Shown: positions 7,496-16,687, numbered from the stretch's first letter. The stretch: 64,000 nt of DNA from Aurantimonas endophytica (GCF_014196845.1 NZ_JACIEM010000004.1:372001-436000), one strand, 5' to 3'. The notes: generated by a model from the sequence alone, not told the origin. Numbers and translations: made by a program.

Positions 7496-8068
7496 ATGGA
7501 AGATGACGAGACGCTGAGCGTTGCCATCGTCGCCGACACGAGCGGCTTTGCGACGGCGATGGACGATCTGACGCGCCGGGCGAACAGTTTCGGCACGGCG
7601 ATCAGCGCGGCCCTGCGCGGCGCGGTGTCGGGCGGGCGGAGCTTCGACACGGTGCTACGCCAGCTCGGCCAGCGGATCTCGGCGATCGCGCTCGATGCGG
7701 CGTTGCGGCCGCTGACCAATCTGGCGGCCAACGGAATCGGCCAGGTGCTCGGCGGGATCGGCGGGGCGGTGGCTGGACAGGCGCAGAATGTCCTGCCGTT
7801 CGCCAAGGGCGGCGTCGTCGGGACGCCGACGTTCTTTCCGACCGGCGGAAGGCTCGGGCTGATGGGCGAGGCGGGGGCGGAGGCGATCCTGCCGCTGCGG
7901 CGCGGGGCGGACGGCACGCTTGGCGTCGTGGCGCCTTCCGGCGGCGCGGCCGGGCCGTCCATCGTCTTCAACGTGACCAGCCCGGACGCGGAGAGCTTCC
8001 GCCGCTCGGAGGCGCAGATCCAGGCGATGCTCGCCCGCGCGGCAGGGCGCGGCCGGCGGGGGCTGTAG
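7496..8068 (+). CDS. GTA tape measure protein (ORFg11)
   Basis: The 190-residue protein sets tail length. It begins with ETLSVAIVADTSGFATAMDDL, has a hydrophobic glycine-rich middle (residues about 85-105) and the conserved FAKGGVVGTPTFFP...GLMGEAGAEAILPLRRG region of short tape measure proteins, ending with an arginine-rich tail. Such a short tape measure is normal for GTAs and implies a short tail, unlike the several-hundred-residue versions in most siphophages. Confidence 0.9.
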   Translation: MEDDETLSVAIVADTSGFATAMDDLTRRANSFGTAISAALRGAVSGGRSFDTVLRQLGQRISAIALDAALRPLTNLAANGIGQVLGGIGGAVAGQAQNVLPFAKGGVVGTPTFFPTGGRLGLMGEAGAEAILPLRRGADGTLGVVAPSGGAAGPSIVFNVTSPDAESFRRSEAQIQAMLARAAGRGRRGL

Positions 8069-8070
8069 CG

Positions 8071-8709
8071 ATGGCGATCGCGGCGTTCGACGAAGTAAGG
8101 TTTCCGCTGCGCCTGTCCTTCGGGACGAGCGGCGGGCCGGGGCGGCGGGTCGAGATCGTGCGGCTGTCGACAGGGTTCGAGCACCGCAATCTGCGTCACC
8201 GCCATTCGGTGCGACGCTACGATGCCGGGTCGGGGTTGCGGAGCCTCGCCGATCTTGCCGAGGTGCTGGCGTTCTTCGAGGCGCGGCGGGGGCGGCTGAC
8301 GGGGTTTCGCTTTCGCGATCCGCTGGACTGGCATTCGGCGGCGCATGGCGCGCCGGTGAGTGCGTTCGACCAGCTGCTCGCGGTCGGCGACGGGGCGACG
8401 ACGCGGTTTGCGCTTCGCAAGACCTATGGCGAGGGCGAGGCGGCCTATCACCGGCCGATCGAGAAGCCGGTGGCGGGCACGGTGAAGGTGGCGGTGGACG
8501 GGGTGGAGGTCGCGGCCGGCGGCGTGGCGATCGACACGGTGGCCGGGAGCGTGACCTTCGCGGCGCCGCCGGGGGTCGGGGCGGCGGTGACGGCGGGGTT
8601 CGCCTTCGACGTGCCGGTGCGCTTCGACATCGAGCAGCTGAGCGTCAACGTCGCGGCCTTCGAGGCCGGCGACATCCCCTCCATTCCCCTGATCGAGATA
8701 CGGCCATGA
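8071..8709 (+). CDS. GTA distal tail protein, DUF2460 (ORFg12)
   Basis: The 212-residue product belongs to DUF2460/TIGR02217, the distal tail subunit of GTA particles. Characteristic parts are FDEVRFPLRLSFGTSGGPGR at the start, VRRYDAGSGLRSLADLAEVL, ARRGRLTGFRFRDPLDW and YHRPIEKPVAGTVKVAVDG. It follows the tape measure gene by two bases and overlaps the next gene by four. The role as baseplate hub adaptor comes from the R. capsulatus particle. Confidence 0.92.
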   Translation: MAIAAFDEVRFPLRLSFGTSGGPGRRVEIVRLSTGFEHRNLRHRHSVRRYDAGSGLRSLADLAEVLAFFEARRGRLTGFRFRDPLDWHSAAHGAPVSAFDQLLAVGDGATTRFALRKTYGEGEAAYHRPIEKPVAGTVKVAVDGVEVAAGGVAIDTVAGSVTFAAPPGVGAAVTAGFAFDVPVRFDIEQLSVNVAAFEAGDIPSIPLIEIRP

Positions 8710-9596
8710 GAGAGATTCCCGCAGCGCTGGCGGAGCATCTGGCGCGCCCCACGACGACGCTGGCGCATGGCTGGCGGCTGACGCGGAAGGACGGCATCGT
8801 CCTCGGCTTCACCGATCACGATGCGCCGCTGGCGTTTGCCGGCACTGTGTTCGAGGCGGCGACGGGGCTGAGCGCGAGCGAGGCGGAGGCGACGCTGGGG
8901 CTGGCGGCAACGACCGCGGAAGTCGAGGGCGCGCTGTCGTCGGCGGCGATCGGCGAGGCCGACATCAGGGCCGGGCGGTTCGACGGGGCCAAGGTCGAGG
9001 TCTTCGTCGTCGACTGGCAGGATCCGGCGTCGCATCTGCTGCTCGACGTGGCCGAACTCGGCGAGGTGAAATACGGTGAGACCGGCTTTGCCGCGGAACT
9101 GCGCGGCCGGACCGCTTCGCTCGACCGGGTGCGCGGGCGGCTGTATCGGCGCCGCTGCGACGCGGTGTTCGGCGATCAGCGCTGCCGGTTTCCGGCGCAT
9201 GAGCCGCCCTTCACGATCGAGGTGGCGATCGCCGGCGTCGAAAGCGAGGCGGTGCTGGTGGCCGGCGATCTCGGCGGCAATCCGGGGCGGTTCGGCCAGG
9301 GGCGGGCGGTGTTCGTCGACGGCGCGGCGGCGGGGCTGGCGGCGGAGATCGTAACGGCGGCGACGACCGGGCTCGGCACGACGCGGCTCGGCCTCGCCGA
9401 CCCGCCGGAGGCGGCGTTCGAGCCGGGCGACCGGCTGCGGCTGACCGAAGGCTGCGACCGGCGCTTTTCGACCTGCCGCGACCGCTTCGGCAATCACGCG
9501 AACTTTCGCGGCTTTCCGCATATTCCGGGCGGCGACCACGTGTTCTCGATCGCCAAGAGCGACGGCGTGCATGACGGCGCGCCGGTGATGCCATGA
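8706..9596 (+). CDS. GTA baseplate hub protein, DUF2163 (ORFg13)
   Basis: The 296-residue protein matches DUF2163/TIGR02218 (phage BR0599 family). Marks include TTLAHGWRLTRKDG and LGFTDHDAPLAFAG near the N-terminus, RLYRRRCDAVFGDQRC (with the paired cysteines) near residue 150 and the C-terminal GCDRRFSTCRDRFGNHANFRG motif with two further cysteines, which in the R. capsulatus GTA hub correspond to an iron-sulfur site. It overlaps both neighbours by four bases. Confidence 0.93.
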   Translation: MREIPAALAEHLARPTTTLAHGWRLTRKDGIVLGFTDHDAPLAFAGTVFEAATGLSASEAEATLGLAATTAEVEGALSSAAIGEADIRAGRFDGAKVEVFVVDWQDPASHLLLDVAELGEVKYGETGFAAELRGRTASLDRVRGRLYRRRCDAVFGDQRCRFPAHEPPFTIEVAIAGVESEAVLVAGDLGGNPGRFGQGRAVFVDGAAAGLAAEIVTAATTGLGTTRLGLADPPEAAFEPGDRLRLTEGCDRRFSTCRDRFGNHANFRGFPHIPGGDHVFSIAKSDGVHDGAPVMP

Positions 9597-10027
9597 GCGC
9601 GCCGAGGCGACCGGCCGAGGCGCTCGGCGCGGCGCGCGGCTTTCTCGGCACGCCCTATCGGCACCAGGGCAGCCGGCGCGGCATTGGTTGCGACTGCCTC
9701 GGCCTGGTGCGCGGGGTCTGGCGCGAACTCTACGGCAAGGAGCCGGAGGATCCGGGACCCTATCGCACCGACTGGGCGGTGCGCGGCGGGCCGGACCGGC
9801 TGATGGAAGCGGCACGCCGGCATCTTGTCGCGGTCCCGGCGGTCGAGACGCTGCCGGGGGACGTGCTGCTGTTTCGCTGGCGGGACGGCGCGCCGGCGAG
9901 CCATTGCGGCATCGTCGAGGAGGGCGGGCGGGTGATCCACGCCTATGAGGGGGCGGCCGTCGTCTCCTCGTCGCTGCCGCATGCCTGGTCGGCGCGGATC
10001 GCCGGCGCCTTTCGATTTCCGGAGTAG
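9593..10027 (+). CDS. GTA NlpC/P60 cell wall peptidase (ORFg14)
   Basis: The 144-residue protein is a C40-family peptidase of the phage type (TIGR02219), thought to open recipient peptidoglycan when the tail docks. The catalytic cysteine is in GIGCDCLGLVRG (about residue 30), and the histidine is in APASHCGIVEEGG (about residue 103). DVLLFRW lies between them as usual. Its start overlaps the hub gene stop by four bases; the megatron gene begins four bases after its stop. Confidence 0.93.
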   Translation: MSAPRRPAEALGAARGFLGTPYRHQGSRRGIGCDCLGLVRGVWRELYGKEPEDPGPYRTDWAVRGGPDRLMEAARRHLVAVPAVETLPGDVLLFRWRDGAPASHCGIVEEGGRVIHAYEGAAVVSSSLPHAWSARIAGAFRFPE

Positions 10028-10030
10028 ATG

Positions 10031-13000
10031 ATGGCGACGATCCTGTTGCAGGCGGCGGGCAGCCTCGTCGGCGGCGTACTCGGCGGGCCGTTCGGGGCGA
10101 TGCTCGGCCGGGCGGCGGGGGCGCTGGCCGGGGCGTCGGTCGATTCCTGGCTGTTCGGCGGCACGACGCGCAGCGAGGGGCCGCGGCTTACCGGCAGCCG
10201 CATCATGCAAGCCGACGAGGGCGCCGGCATTCCGCGCGTCTACGGCAGCGTGCGGGTCGCCGGCCAGGTGATCTGGACGACGCGCTTCGAGGAGGATTCC
10301 GACACCGAGCGCCAGGGCGGCAAGGGCGGCGGCCCGCGCGTCGAGGTCACCACCTACAGCTATTTCGGCAATGTCGCGGTCGGGCTCTGCGAGGGGCCGA
10401 TCGCCGGGATAAGGCGGGTCTGGGCGGACGGCGAGGAACTCAACCTTACCGACATCGTCTACCGCGTCTATCCGGGCGACGAGGGCCAGGCGCCCGATCC
10501 GCTGATCGAGGCGCGGCAGGGCGAGGGCAACGCACCCGCCTATCGCGGCCTTGCCTATCTCGTCTTCGAGCGGCTGCCGCTGGAGCGCTGGGGCAACCGC
10601 ATCCCGCAGATCTCCTGCGAGGTGCTGCGTCCGGTCGGCAGGCTGGAGAACCAGATCCGGGCGATGACGATCATCCCCGGCGCCAGCGAGCACGGGCTCG
10701 ACCCGCGCGCCGTGCGCGAGCGGCTGGGGCCGGGCGAAGACCGGCTGATGAACCGCAACATGCTCCATAAGGCCAGCGACTGGTCGGCCGCGCTGGACGA
10801 ATTGGGGGCGCTCTGCCCGGCGCTGGGGCGGGCGGCGCTGGTGGTCTCGTGGTTCGGGGATGATTTGCGGGCCGGGCACTGCCGGCTGCGGCCGGGGGTG
10901 GAACTGGCGACGCGCGACGAGGACGAGACCTGGCGGGCCGGCGGTGTCGGGCGCGGCGGCGCGCGGCTGATCAGCCGGCTGGGCGGCGGCCCGGCCTTCG
11001 GCGGCACGCCGAGCGACGCGGGCGTGTTGCGGGCGATCGCCGACCTGAAGGGCCGGGGGCTCGCCGTCACCTATTACCCGTTCATCCTGATGGACGTGCC
11101 GCCGGGCAACGCGCTGCACGATCCTTATGGTGGGGCGGCGCAGGCCGCGTTTCCCTGGCGCGGGCGGATGACGCTGGATATCGCGCCCGGCAGGCCGGGG
11201 TCGGTCGACGGTACCGCGGCGGCGCGGGCGGCGGTGGAGGCTTTTCTCGGCACGGCCGATCCGTCGGACTTCAGTATCGGGCCGAATGGGATCAGCTATT
11301 CCGGGCCGAACGAATGGTCCTATCGCCGGATGATCTTCCACCAGGCGCATCTGGCGAAGCGCGCCGGGGTCGTTGCCTTCATCATCGGGTCGGAGATGCG
11401 GGGCCTGACGCAGATCCGCGACGGCGAAGGGCGGTTCCCGTTCGTCGAGGGGCTGATCGCTATCGCCGAAGCGGTGAAGGCGATGATGCCGGATGCGATC
11501 GTCACCTATGCCGCGGACTGGAGCGAGTATTTCGGCCACCAGCCGGCGGACGGCTCCGGCGACGTGTTCTACCATCTCGATCCGCTCTGGGCGTCGCCGG
11601 CGATCGACGTCGTCGGCATCGACAATTATTTGCCGCTCGCCGACCGGCGCGACGGTGCGGCGGGGGCGGACGAGGCGCCATCGGACTACGACCGGCCGGC
11701 GCTGCGCGCGGGGATCGCGGGCGGGGAGTATTTCGACTGGTACTATGCCAGCGACGCCGATCGGGCGGCCGGGTTGCGCACGCCGATCACCGACGGTGCG
11801 GCCGGCAAGCCCTGGGTCTTCCGAGCCAAGGACATCGCCGGCTGGTGGGCCAACCCGCATGTCGAGCGGCGCGGCGGCGTGGAGGTGGCGGGGACGTCGC
11901 CCTGGGTGCCGATGTCGAAGCCGGTCTGGTTCACCGAGCTTGGTTGTCCGGCGATCCACCGCGGGCCGAACCAGCCGAATGTCTTCGTCGATCCGAAATC
12001 GTCCGAAAGCTTTGTGCCGCATTTCTCCGCCGGCGGGCGCGACGATCTGGTGCAGCGGCGGTTCCTGGAGGCGCAACTCGGCTACTGGGACCCGGGGTCG
12101 CCGGACTTTGCCGCGGCGAACAATCCGGTCTCGCCGTTCTATGGCGGGCGGATGGTCGATCCGGGCGCGATCCATCTCTGGACGTGGGACGCGCGGCCGT
12201 ATCCGGCGTTTCCGGAGCGCATCGACGTCTGGAGCGACGGCGACAACTGGCGCCGCGGGCACTGGCTGAGCGGCCGGCTGGCGAACGCGCCGGTCGACGC
12301 GCTGATCGCGGCGATCCTCGATGATCACGGCATCGGCGACTACGACGTCTCGGGCGTCGAGGCCTCGGTCGCCGGTTTCGTCGTGACAGGCCCCGACACG
12401 GCGCGGCGATCGCTGGAAGAGCTGATGCGGCTGACTGGCACTCTGGCGCATGTGACGGGCGGGCGGCTGGTGTTCCGCTCGCTGGCGCGGGTGTCGCCGG
12501 TGGCGGAGATCGGCCAATTCGTCGATGACGAGGGCGCCTATGTCGAGCGGCGGCGGGGCGAGGCAAGCGAGGCGGCCGAAGAGATCGCGCTGAGCTTTCT
12601 CGATCCGGCGCGCGCCTACCAGCCGGGTTCGGCCGAGGCGGTGCGGGCCGAGCCAGCGCATCCGCGCAAGGCGGTCGTCGACCTGCCGGTGGTGCTGGAG
12701 GAGGGCCAGGCGCGTGAACTGGCGGCGGCGATGCTGCGGGAATCGGCCGCCGTCTCGGAGACTGCGGGCTTTGCCGTCGCGCCGTCGATGCTCGGGCTCG
12801 AGACCGGCGATGTGGTGACGCTGGCCGAACGGACCGGCGAGTGGCTGGTGACGCGGATCGAGACCGGCGCGGCCCGGCGCGTCGAGGCACGACGCCTGCC
12901 GCCACGCCGGCGGGCTTTGCCGGATCAGGGGGCGGCGGGACCGGTGCCGCAGCCGGGCCGGCCGGGACTGGCCTCGCGGCCGGTGGTGTATCTCCTCGAC

Positions 13001-13915
13001 CTGCCGCTGCCGGAGGGCGGCGAGGGGATCGCCGGTGCGCGCTTCGCCGTCGTGGCGAAGCCGTGGATCCCCTACGCGATCTCGGCCGCGGGCGCCGACG
13101 GGCCGCAGGAGCGGCGGGCGACCGCGACGCGCCCGGCGACCGCCGGCGTTCTGACGCGGACGCTGGCGGCGGGGCCTGTCGGGATCATCGACCGGGCAAA
13201 CCGACCGCGCCTGCGGCTCCATCGCGGCGCGCTGGCGTCGATCCCGCGGGCGGCGATGCTGGACGGCGGCAATCTCTGCGCCGTCGAGTGCGCCCCGGGC
13301 CTCTGGGAGGTGCTGCAGTTCGAGACGGCCGAGGAGGTGGCGCCGGGCGAGTTCGAGCTCGCCGGACTGCTGCGGGCGCAGGGCGGCACCGAGGATGCGA
13401 TGGCGCTGGGTGCGGCGGCGGGCGCGGCCTTTGTGCTGCTCGACGCCAGCGCGGGCGAGATCGGCCTGACGAGCCGGGATGTCGGCCGGAGCCTCGACTG
13501 GCGGGTATCGCCGCTTGGCCGGCCGCTCGACGACTCGGCGGCGGTGACGCTCACCACGGCGCTCGGCGGCCGGTCGGTGAGGCCGCTGTCGCCGGTGCAT
13601 CTTCGTGGAGTGTTCGCCGCCGACGGCAGCTTCAGCGCCGGGTGGATCCGGCGCACGCGGATCGGCGGCGACGGCTGGGACGGCATCGACGTGCCGCTCG
13701 GCGAGGAACGCGAGCTCTACCGCATCGAGATCACCGGCGGGGCGGGCGGGCTCCTGGTGCGGGAGACGGAGAGCCCGGCCGTAGCCGTGTCGGCCGGGGA
13801 GCTGACGGCGGCCTTCGGAACGATGCCGGCGGCGCTGACGCTGAGCGTCGCGCAGGTCAGTCCGCCATGGGGCACGGGCACGGCACGCAGCATCGTGATC
13901 AGCCGACCGTTCTGA
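10031..13915 (+). CDS. GTA baseplate megatron / host-specificity protein (ORFg15)
   Basis: This 1294-residue protein forms the tail tip and carries receptor-contact and carbohydrate-binding modules. The N-terminus is hydrophobic and glycine-rich (LLQAAGSLVGGVLGGPFGAM), followed by a tail hub region with VYGSVRVAGQVIWTTRFEE. Residues of roughly 400-720 form the GTA TIM-barrel-like domain (GSEMRGLTQIRDG, YAADWSEYFGH, WFTELGCPAIHRGPNQPN, LWTWDARPYPAFP). The C-terminal third has beta-rich tail domains. Length agrees with family members near 1300 residues. ATG 10028 is an alternative start one codon earlier; 10031 is better spaced from CGGAG. Confidence 0.95.
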   Translation: MATILLQAAGSLVGGVLGGPFGAMLGRAAGALAGASVDSWLFGGTTRSEGPRLTGSRIMQADEGAGIPRVYGSVRVAGQVIWTTRFEEDSDTERQGGKGGGPRVEVTTYSYFGNVAVGLCEGPIAGIRRVWADGEELNLTDIVYRVYPGDEGQAPDPLIEARQGEGNAPAYRGLAYLVFERLPLERWGNRIPQISCEVLRPVGRLENQIRAMTIIPGASEHGLDPRAVRERLGPGEDRLMNRNMLHKASDWSAALDELGALCPALGRAALVVSWFGDDLRAGHCRLRPGVELATRDEDETWRAGGVGRGGARLISRLGGGPAFGGTPSDAGVLRAIADLKGRGLAVTYYPFILMDVPPGNALHDPYGGAAQAAFPWRGRMTLDIAPGRPGSVDGTAAARAAVEAFLGTADPSDFSIGPNGISYSGPNEWSYRRMIFHQAHLAKRAGVVAFIIGSEMRGLTQIRDGEGRFPFVEGLIAIAEAVKAMMPDAIVTYAADWSEYFGHQPADGSGDVFYHLDPLWASPAIDVVGIDNYLPLADRRDGAAGADEAPSDYDRPALRAGIAGGEYFDWYYASDADRAAGLRTPITDGAAGKPWVFRAKDIAGWWANPHVERRGGVEVAGTSPWVPMSKPVWFTELGCPAIHRGPNQPNVFVDPKSSESFVPHFSAGGRDDLVQRRFLEAQLGYWDPGSPDFAAANNPVSPFYGGRMVDPGAIHLWTWDARPYPAFPERIDVWSDGDNWRRGHWLSGRLANAPVDALIAAILDDHGIGDYDVSGVEASVAGFVVTGPDTARRSLEELMRLTGTLAHVTGGRLVFRSLARVSPVAEIGQFVDDEGAYVERRRGEASEAAEEIALSFLDPARAYQPGSAEAVRAEPAHPRKAVVDLPVVLEEGQARELAAAMLRESAAVSETAGFAVAPSMLGLETGDVVTLAERTGEWLVTRIETGAARRVEARRLPPRRRALPDQGAAGPVPQPGRPGLASRPVVYLLDLPLPEGGEGIAGARFAVVAKPWIPYAISAAGADGPQERRATATRPATAGVLTRTLAAGPVGIIDRANRPRLRLHRGALASIPRAAMLDGGNLCAVECAPGLWEVLQFETAEEVAPGEFELAGLLRAQGGTEDAMALGAAAGAAFVLLDASAGEIGLTSRDVGRSLDWRVSPLGRPLDDSAAVTLTTALGGRSVRPLSPVHLRGVFAADGSFSAGWIRRTRIGGDGWDGIDVPLGEERELYRIEITGGAGGLLVRETESPAVAVSAGELTAAFGTMPAALTLSVAQVSPPWGTGTARSIVISRPF

Positions 13916-13936
13916 AACCAGCGAAAGGAGACGCGC

Positions 13937-14143
13937 ATGTCCGAGGAAAAACCCTGGTACCAGTCCCGCAGCATCTGGGGCGGGATCGTTGCGCTCGGCG
14001 CGGCGATCGCCGGCCTGTTCGGCATCCCGCTCGATGCGGCGACGCACGAGGCGCTGACCGTCGCGCTGACCAGCGCGGCAGCGGCGATCGGTGCCGTAGT
14101 GGCGATCATCGGCCGTCTCGCAGCGCAGAAGACGCTGCGCTAG
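13937..14143 (+). CDS. Small two-helix membrane protein, holin-like
   Basis: The 68-residue product starts MSEEKPWYQSRSIWGG and has two hydrophobic segments (about 16-31 and 40-60) split by a short DAATHEALT loop, with a basic end. This is the shape of small phage holins. It follows the baseplate gene by 21 bp with an AAGGAGA ribosome binding site, so it may be co-transcribed and help release particles. The R. capsulatus GTA uses a separate lysis locus, so the role here is only an inference from size, topology and place. Confidence 0.6.
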   Translation: MSEEKPWYQSRSIWGGIVALGAAIAGLFGIPLDAATHEALTVALTSAAAAIGAVVAIIGRLAAQKTLR

Positions 14144-14264
14144 ACTGGCGCGAGGCGGCGGGCGAAACTTCGCCGCCTACATTCATTCGTCGTTCAGCGA
14201 CATGCTGCTAGGTAGAAGCACGACCGTCACGCCCGGCGGCCCTCAGGCTCATTCCCAGGCCCTC

Positions 14265-14585
14265 ATGACCATACCGCCACCCATCATTGCCTGCCTCCTG
14301 ATCATCATGCTGCCCGGCATGGCGGGCGCGGCGACGGGGGCGAAACCGCCGGTGCCGCAGATGGCGGAGGGCTTCGACTGGTCCGAACGCCCCGACGAGA
14401 GCTTCGAGATCGCCGCGGCGGACTGTTCGGGCGCGGCGGCGCAGGCGGCGGCGCAGACCGGCGGGCAGGTCCTGTCGGTGTCGAGCCGCGAGGAAGGCGG
14501 CCAGACGGTCTGCGTGGTGACCGTTCTGGTGCCGGGCAAGGACGGCGGGCGACCGCGCAAGGAAACGGTGACCATCCGGCCCTGA
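14265..14585 (+). CDS. Small secreted protein next to feuPQ, FeuN-like candidate
   Basis: The 106-residue product starts at an ATG after which comes a clear signal peptide (IIACLLIIMLPGMAGAATG, cut likely after AGA). The mature part of about 85 residues contains DCSGAAAQAAAQTGGQVLSV and VCVVTVLVPGKDGGRPRK, a pattern like a degenerate PepSY half-domain. It lies 64 bp upstream of the FeuP-like regulator. In Sinorhizobium meliloti, FeuN is a small periplasmic inhibitor encoded beside feuPQ; size, export and place agree, but I cannot confirm sequence homology. An in-frame upstream start at 14202 would bury the signal peptide and is less likely. Confidence 0.65.
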   Translation: MTIPPPIIACLLIIMLPGMAGAATGAKPPVPQMAEGFDWSERPDESFEIAAADCSGAAAQAAAQTGGQVLSVSSREEGGQTVCVVTVLVPGKDGGRPRKETVTIRP

Positions 14586-14649
14586 TCGGGAACCGGGGCG
14601 GAAACCGGCGGCCGCATCGGCGGGCCGGCCTTAGCAGGGGACGAAATTC

Positions 14650-15321
14650 ATGCGCATCCTGGTGGTCGAGGACGACCAGACACTGAACAGGCAGTTGACC
14701 GAAGCGCTGGGCGGCGCCGGCTACGTGGTCGACCGCGCCTTCGATGGCGAGGAAGGGCATTTCCTCGGCGATACCGAACCCTATGACGCGGTGATACTCG
14801 ATGTCGGGCTGCCGGTGATGGACGGAATCAGCGTGCTCGAGCGCTGGCGCCGGGAAGGGCGCCTCATGCCGGTGCTGATCCTGACCGCCCGCGACCGCTG
14901 GAGCGACAAGGTCGCCGGCATCGACGCCGGCGCCGACGACTACGTGACGAAGCCCTTCCACGTCGAGGAAGTGCTGGCGCGGGTACGGGCGCTGATCCGC
15001 CGCGCCGCCGGCCATGCCTCGTCGGAGATCCATTGCGGCCCGCTGCGGCTCGACATGCGCGCCTCGCGCGTCACGCTGGACGGTACGCCGCTGAAGCTCA
15101 CGTCGCACGAATACCGCCTGCTCGACTATCTGATGCATCACCAGGACCAGATCGTCTCGCGCACCGAACTCATCGAGCATCTCTACGACCAGGATTTCGA
15201 CCGCGATTCCAACACGATCGAGGTCTTCGTCGGCCGGCTGCGCAAGAAGATCGGCATCGACCTGATCGAGACCGTGCGCGGCCAGGGATACAGGATGCGT
15301 GATGCTGAACCGGGCCGGTAG
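14650..15321 (+). CDS. feuP: OmpR-family response regulator, FeuP-like
   Basis: The 223-residue regulator has a receiver domain (acidic pair E7/D8-D9, phospho-acceptor D51 in VILDVGLPVMDG, T79 and K101) and a C-terminal winged helix ending VFVGRLRKKIG...TVRGQGYRM. It pairs with the kinase that overlaps its end. The order of this pair directly before cytochrome c maturation genes matches rhizobial feuPQ, which controls envelope functions and cyclic glucan export in S. meliloti. The ATG has GGGGACG eight bases upstream. Confidence 0.88.
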   Translation: MRILVVEDDQTLNRQLTEALGGAGYVVDRAFDGEEGHFLGDTEPYDAVILDVGLPVMDGISVLERWRREGRLMPVLILTARDRWSDKVAGIDAGADDYVTKPFHVEEVLARVRALIRRAAGHASSEIHCGPLRLDMRASRVTLDGTPLKLTSHEYRLLDYLMHHQDQIVSRTELIEHLYDQDFDRDSNTIEVFVGRLRKKIGIDLIETVRGQGYRMRDAEPGR

Positions 15322-16687
15322 GTCCCTCACCGCCCGCGTCATCGTCCTGTCGAGCCTTTGGGCGGTGGTGGCGCTGGCGGCGGCGGGCGGGCTGATCTCC
15401 AAGCTCTACGAGCAGACGGCGGCCAAGGGCTTCGAGGAACTGCTGACGGCGCAGCTCTACAATCTGGTGAACAGCGTCGGCATCGGCCAGAACGGCTCGC
15501 TGTCCGGCTCGCCCGATCTCGGCGACCTGCGCTATGTGCAGCCGCTCTCCGGCTGGTACTGGGAGGTGCTGCCGGCGAGCGAGAACACCCGCGGGCGTCT
15601 CTCGTCCGGCTCGCTCGGCATCCTGTCGATCCCCGAGATGCCGGTAGCGGAGGAGCCGTTCGACCCGGCCTACCGGCGCACCTACGAAATCCCCGGCCTC
15701 GACGGCGAGACGCTCAAGGTCCTGGAGACCGAGGTCGTTCTCGACGCGCAGAACCATGCGGCGCGGTTCCGGGTGATGGGCAATGCCAGCGTCCTGGCGG
15801 CCGACATGGCGCAGTTCGACCGGACCCTGGCGCTCTATCTCGGCGCGGTCGGGCTGGGCACCGTCCTGGTCAACGTGCTCGCGATCCTGTTCGGCCTGCG
15901 CCCGCTGCGCGAGGTGCGCGGGGCGCTGTCGCGGGTGCGCACCGGCCGGGCGGAGCGGCTGACCGGCCGCTTCCCGAGCGAGATCGAGCCGCTGGCGGTC
16001 GAGCTGAATGCCCTGATCGACAACAACCGCCGCATCGTCGAGCGCTCGCGCACGCAGGTCGGCAATCTCGCCCACTCGCTGAAAACGCCGATCGCCGTGC
16101 TGGTCAACGAGGCCGAGGCGGTCGGCGGCGAGCGCGGCCGGATCATCGCCGACCAGAGCGAGCGCATGCGCCAGCAGGTGCAGCATTATCTCGACCGGGC
16201 ACGGGTGGCGGCGCAGTCGGAAGGCGCGGTGTTCCGCACGCCGGTGCAGCCGGTGCTGGAGCGGCTCGCCCGCGTCATCGCCAAGCTCAATCCGCATCTG
16301 GAACTGGATTTCGACGCGGCCACGGCGCGCGACCTGGTGTTCGCCGGCGAGCAGCAGGATCTCGAGGAGATGGTCGGCAATCTCCTCGAGAACGCCGGCA
16401 AGTGGGCGAGGGGCCAGGTGCGGCTGAGCGCCGTCGCATCGTCGCCGGAGCGGCTGGCGATCGTCGTGGAGGATGACGGGCCGGGGCTCACCGAAGCCGA
16501 GATGGCCGTGGCGACGAAGCGCGGCCGGCGCCTCGACGAGGCGGTGCCCGGCAGCGGGCTCGGCCTTTCCATCGTTTCCGACATGGTCGCCGAGTATCGC
16601 GGCACGCTCGGCTTCGCCCGCTCGGCGCTGGGCGGTTTGAGGGCCGAGATCGCGCTGCCCCGCGCCCTCGGCTCGCTCGCCGCTTGA
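15302..16687 (+). CDS. feuQ: Sensor histidine kinase, FeuQ-like (PhoQ type)
   Basis: The 461-residue membrane kinase has transmembrane helices near residues 12-34 and 177-200 flanking a periplasmic sensor of about 140 residues. A HAMP-like linker follows, then the phospho-acceptor helix with H258 in NLAHSLKTPIAVLVNEAE, and an ATPase domain with NLLENAGKWARG, EDDGPGL and GSGLGLSIV. It overlaps the regulator gene by 20 bases. GTG 15299 lies one codon upstream of the chosen ATG. If the neighbouring secreted protein is FeuN, the periplasmic domain is its likely contact. Confidence 0.88.
   Translation: MLNRAGRSLTARVIVLSSLWAVVALAAAGGLISKLYEQTAAKGFEELLTAQLYNLVNSVGIGQNGSLSGSPDLGDLRYVQPLSGWYWEVLPASENTRGRLSSGSLGILSIPEMPVAEEPFDPAYRRTYEIPGLDGETLKVLETEVVLDAQNHAARFRVMGNASVLAADMAQFDRTLALYLGAVGLGTVLVNVLAILFGLRPLREVRGALSRVRTGRAERLTGRFPSEIEPLAVELNALIDNNRRIVERSRTQVGNLAHSLKTPIAVLVNEAEAVGGERGRIIADQSERMRQQVQHYLDRARVAAQSEGAVFRTPVQPVLERLARVIAKLNPHLELDFDAATARDLVFAGEQQDLEEMVGNLLENAGKWARGQVRLSAVASSPERLAIVVEDDGPGLTEAEMAVATKRGRRLDEAVPGSGLGLSIVSDMVAEYRGTLGFARSALGGLRAEIALPRALGSLAA

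Noticed and set aside
9494-14047. A 1517-codon open frame on the minus strand opposite the GTA tail genes
   Set aside because: It is arginine-, proline- and alanine-rich with no domain, and it mirrors third-position GC bias of the real ORFg14-ORFg15 genes on the plus strand.
1-14143. An ordinary temperate prophage
   Set aside because: No integrase, repressor, replication gene or attachment site is seen in the visible part, and the gene order follows the R. capsulatus GTA one by one.
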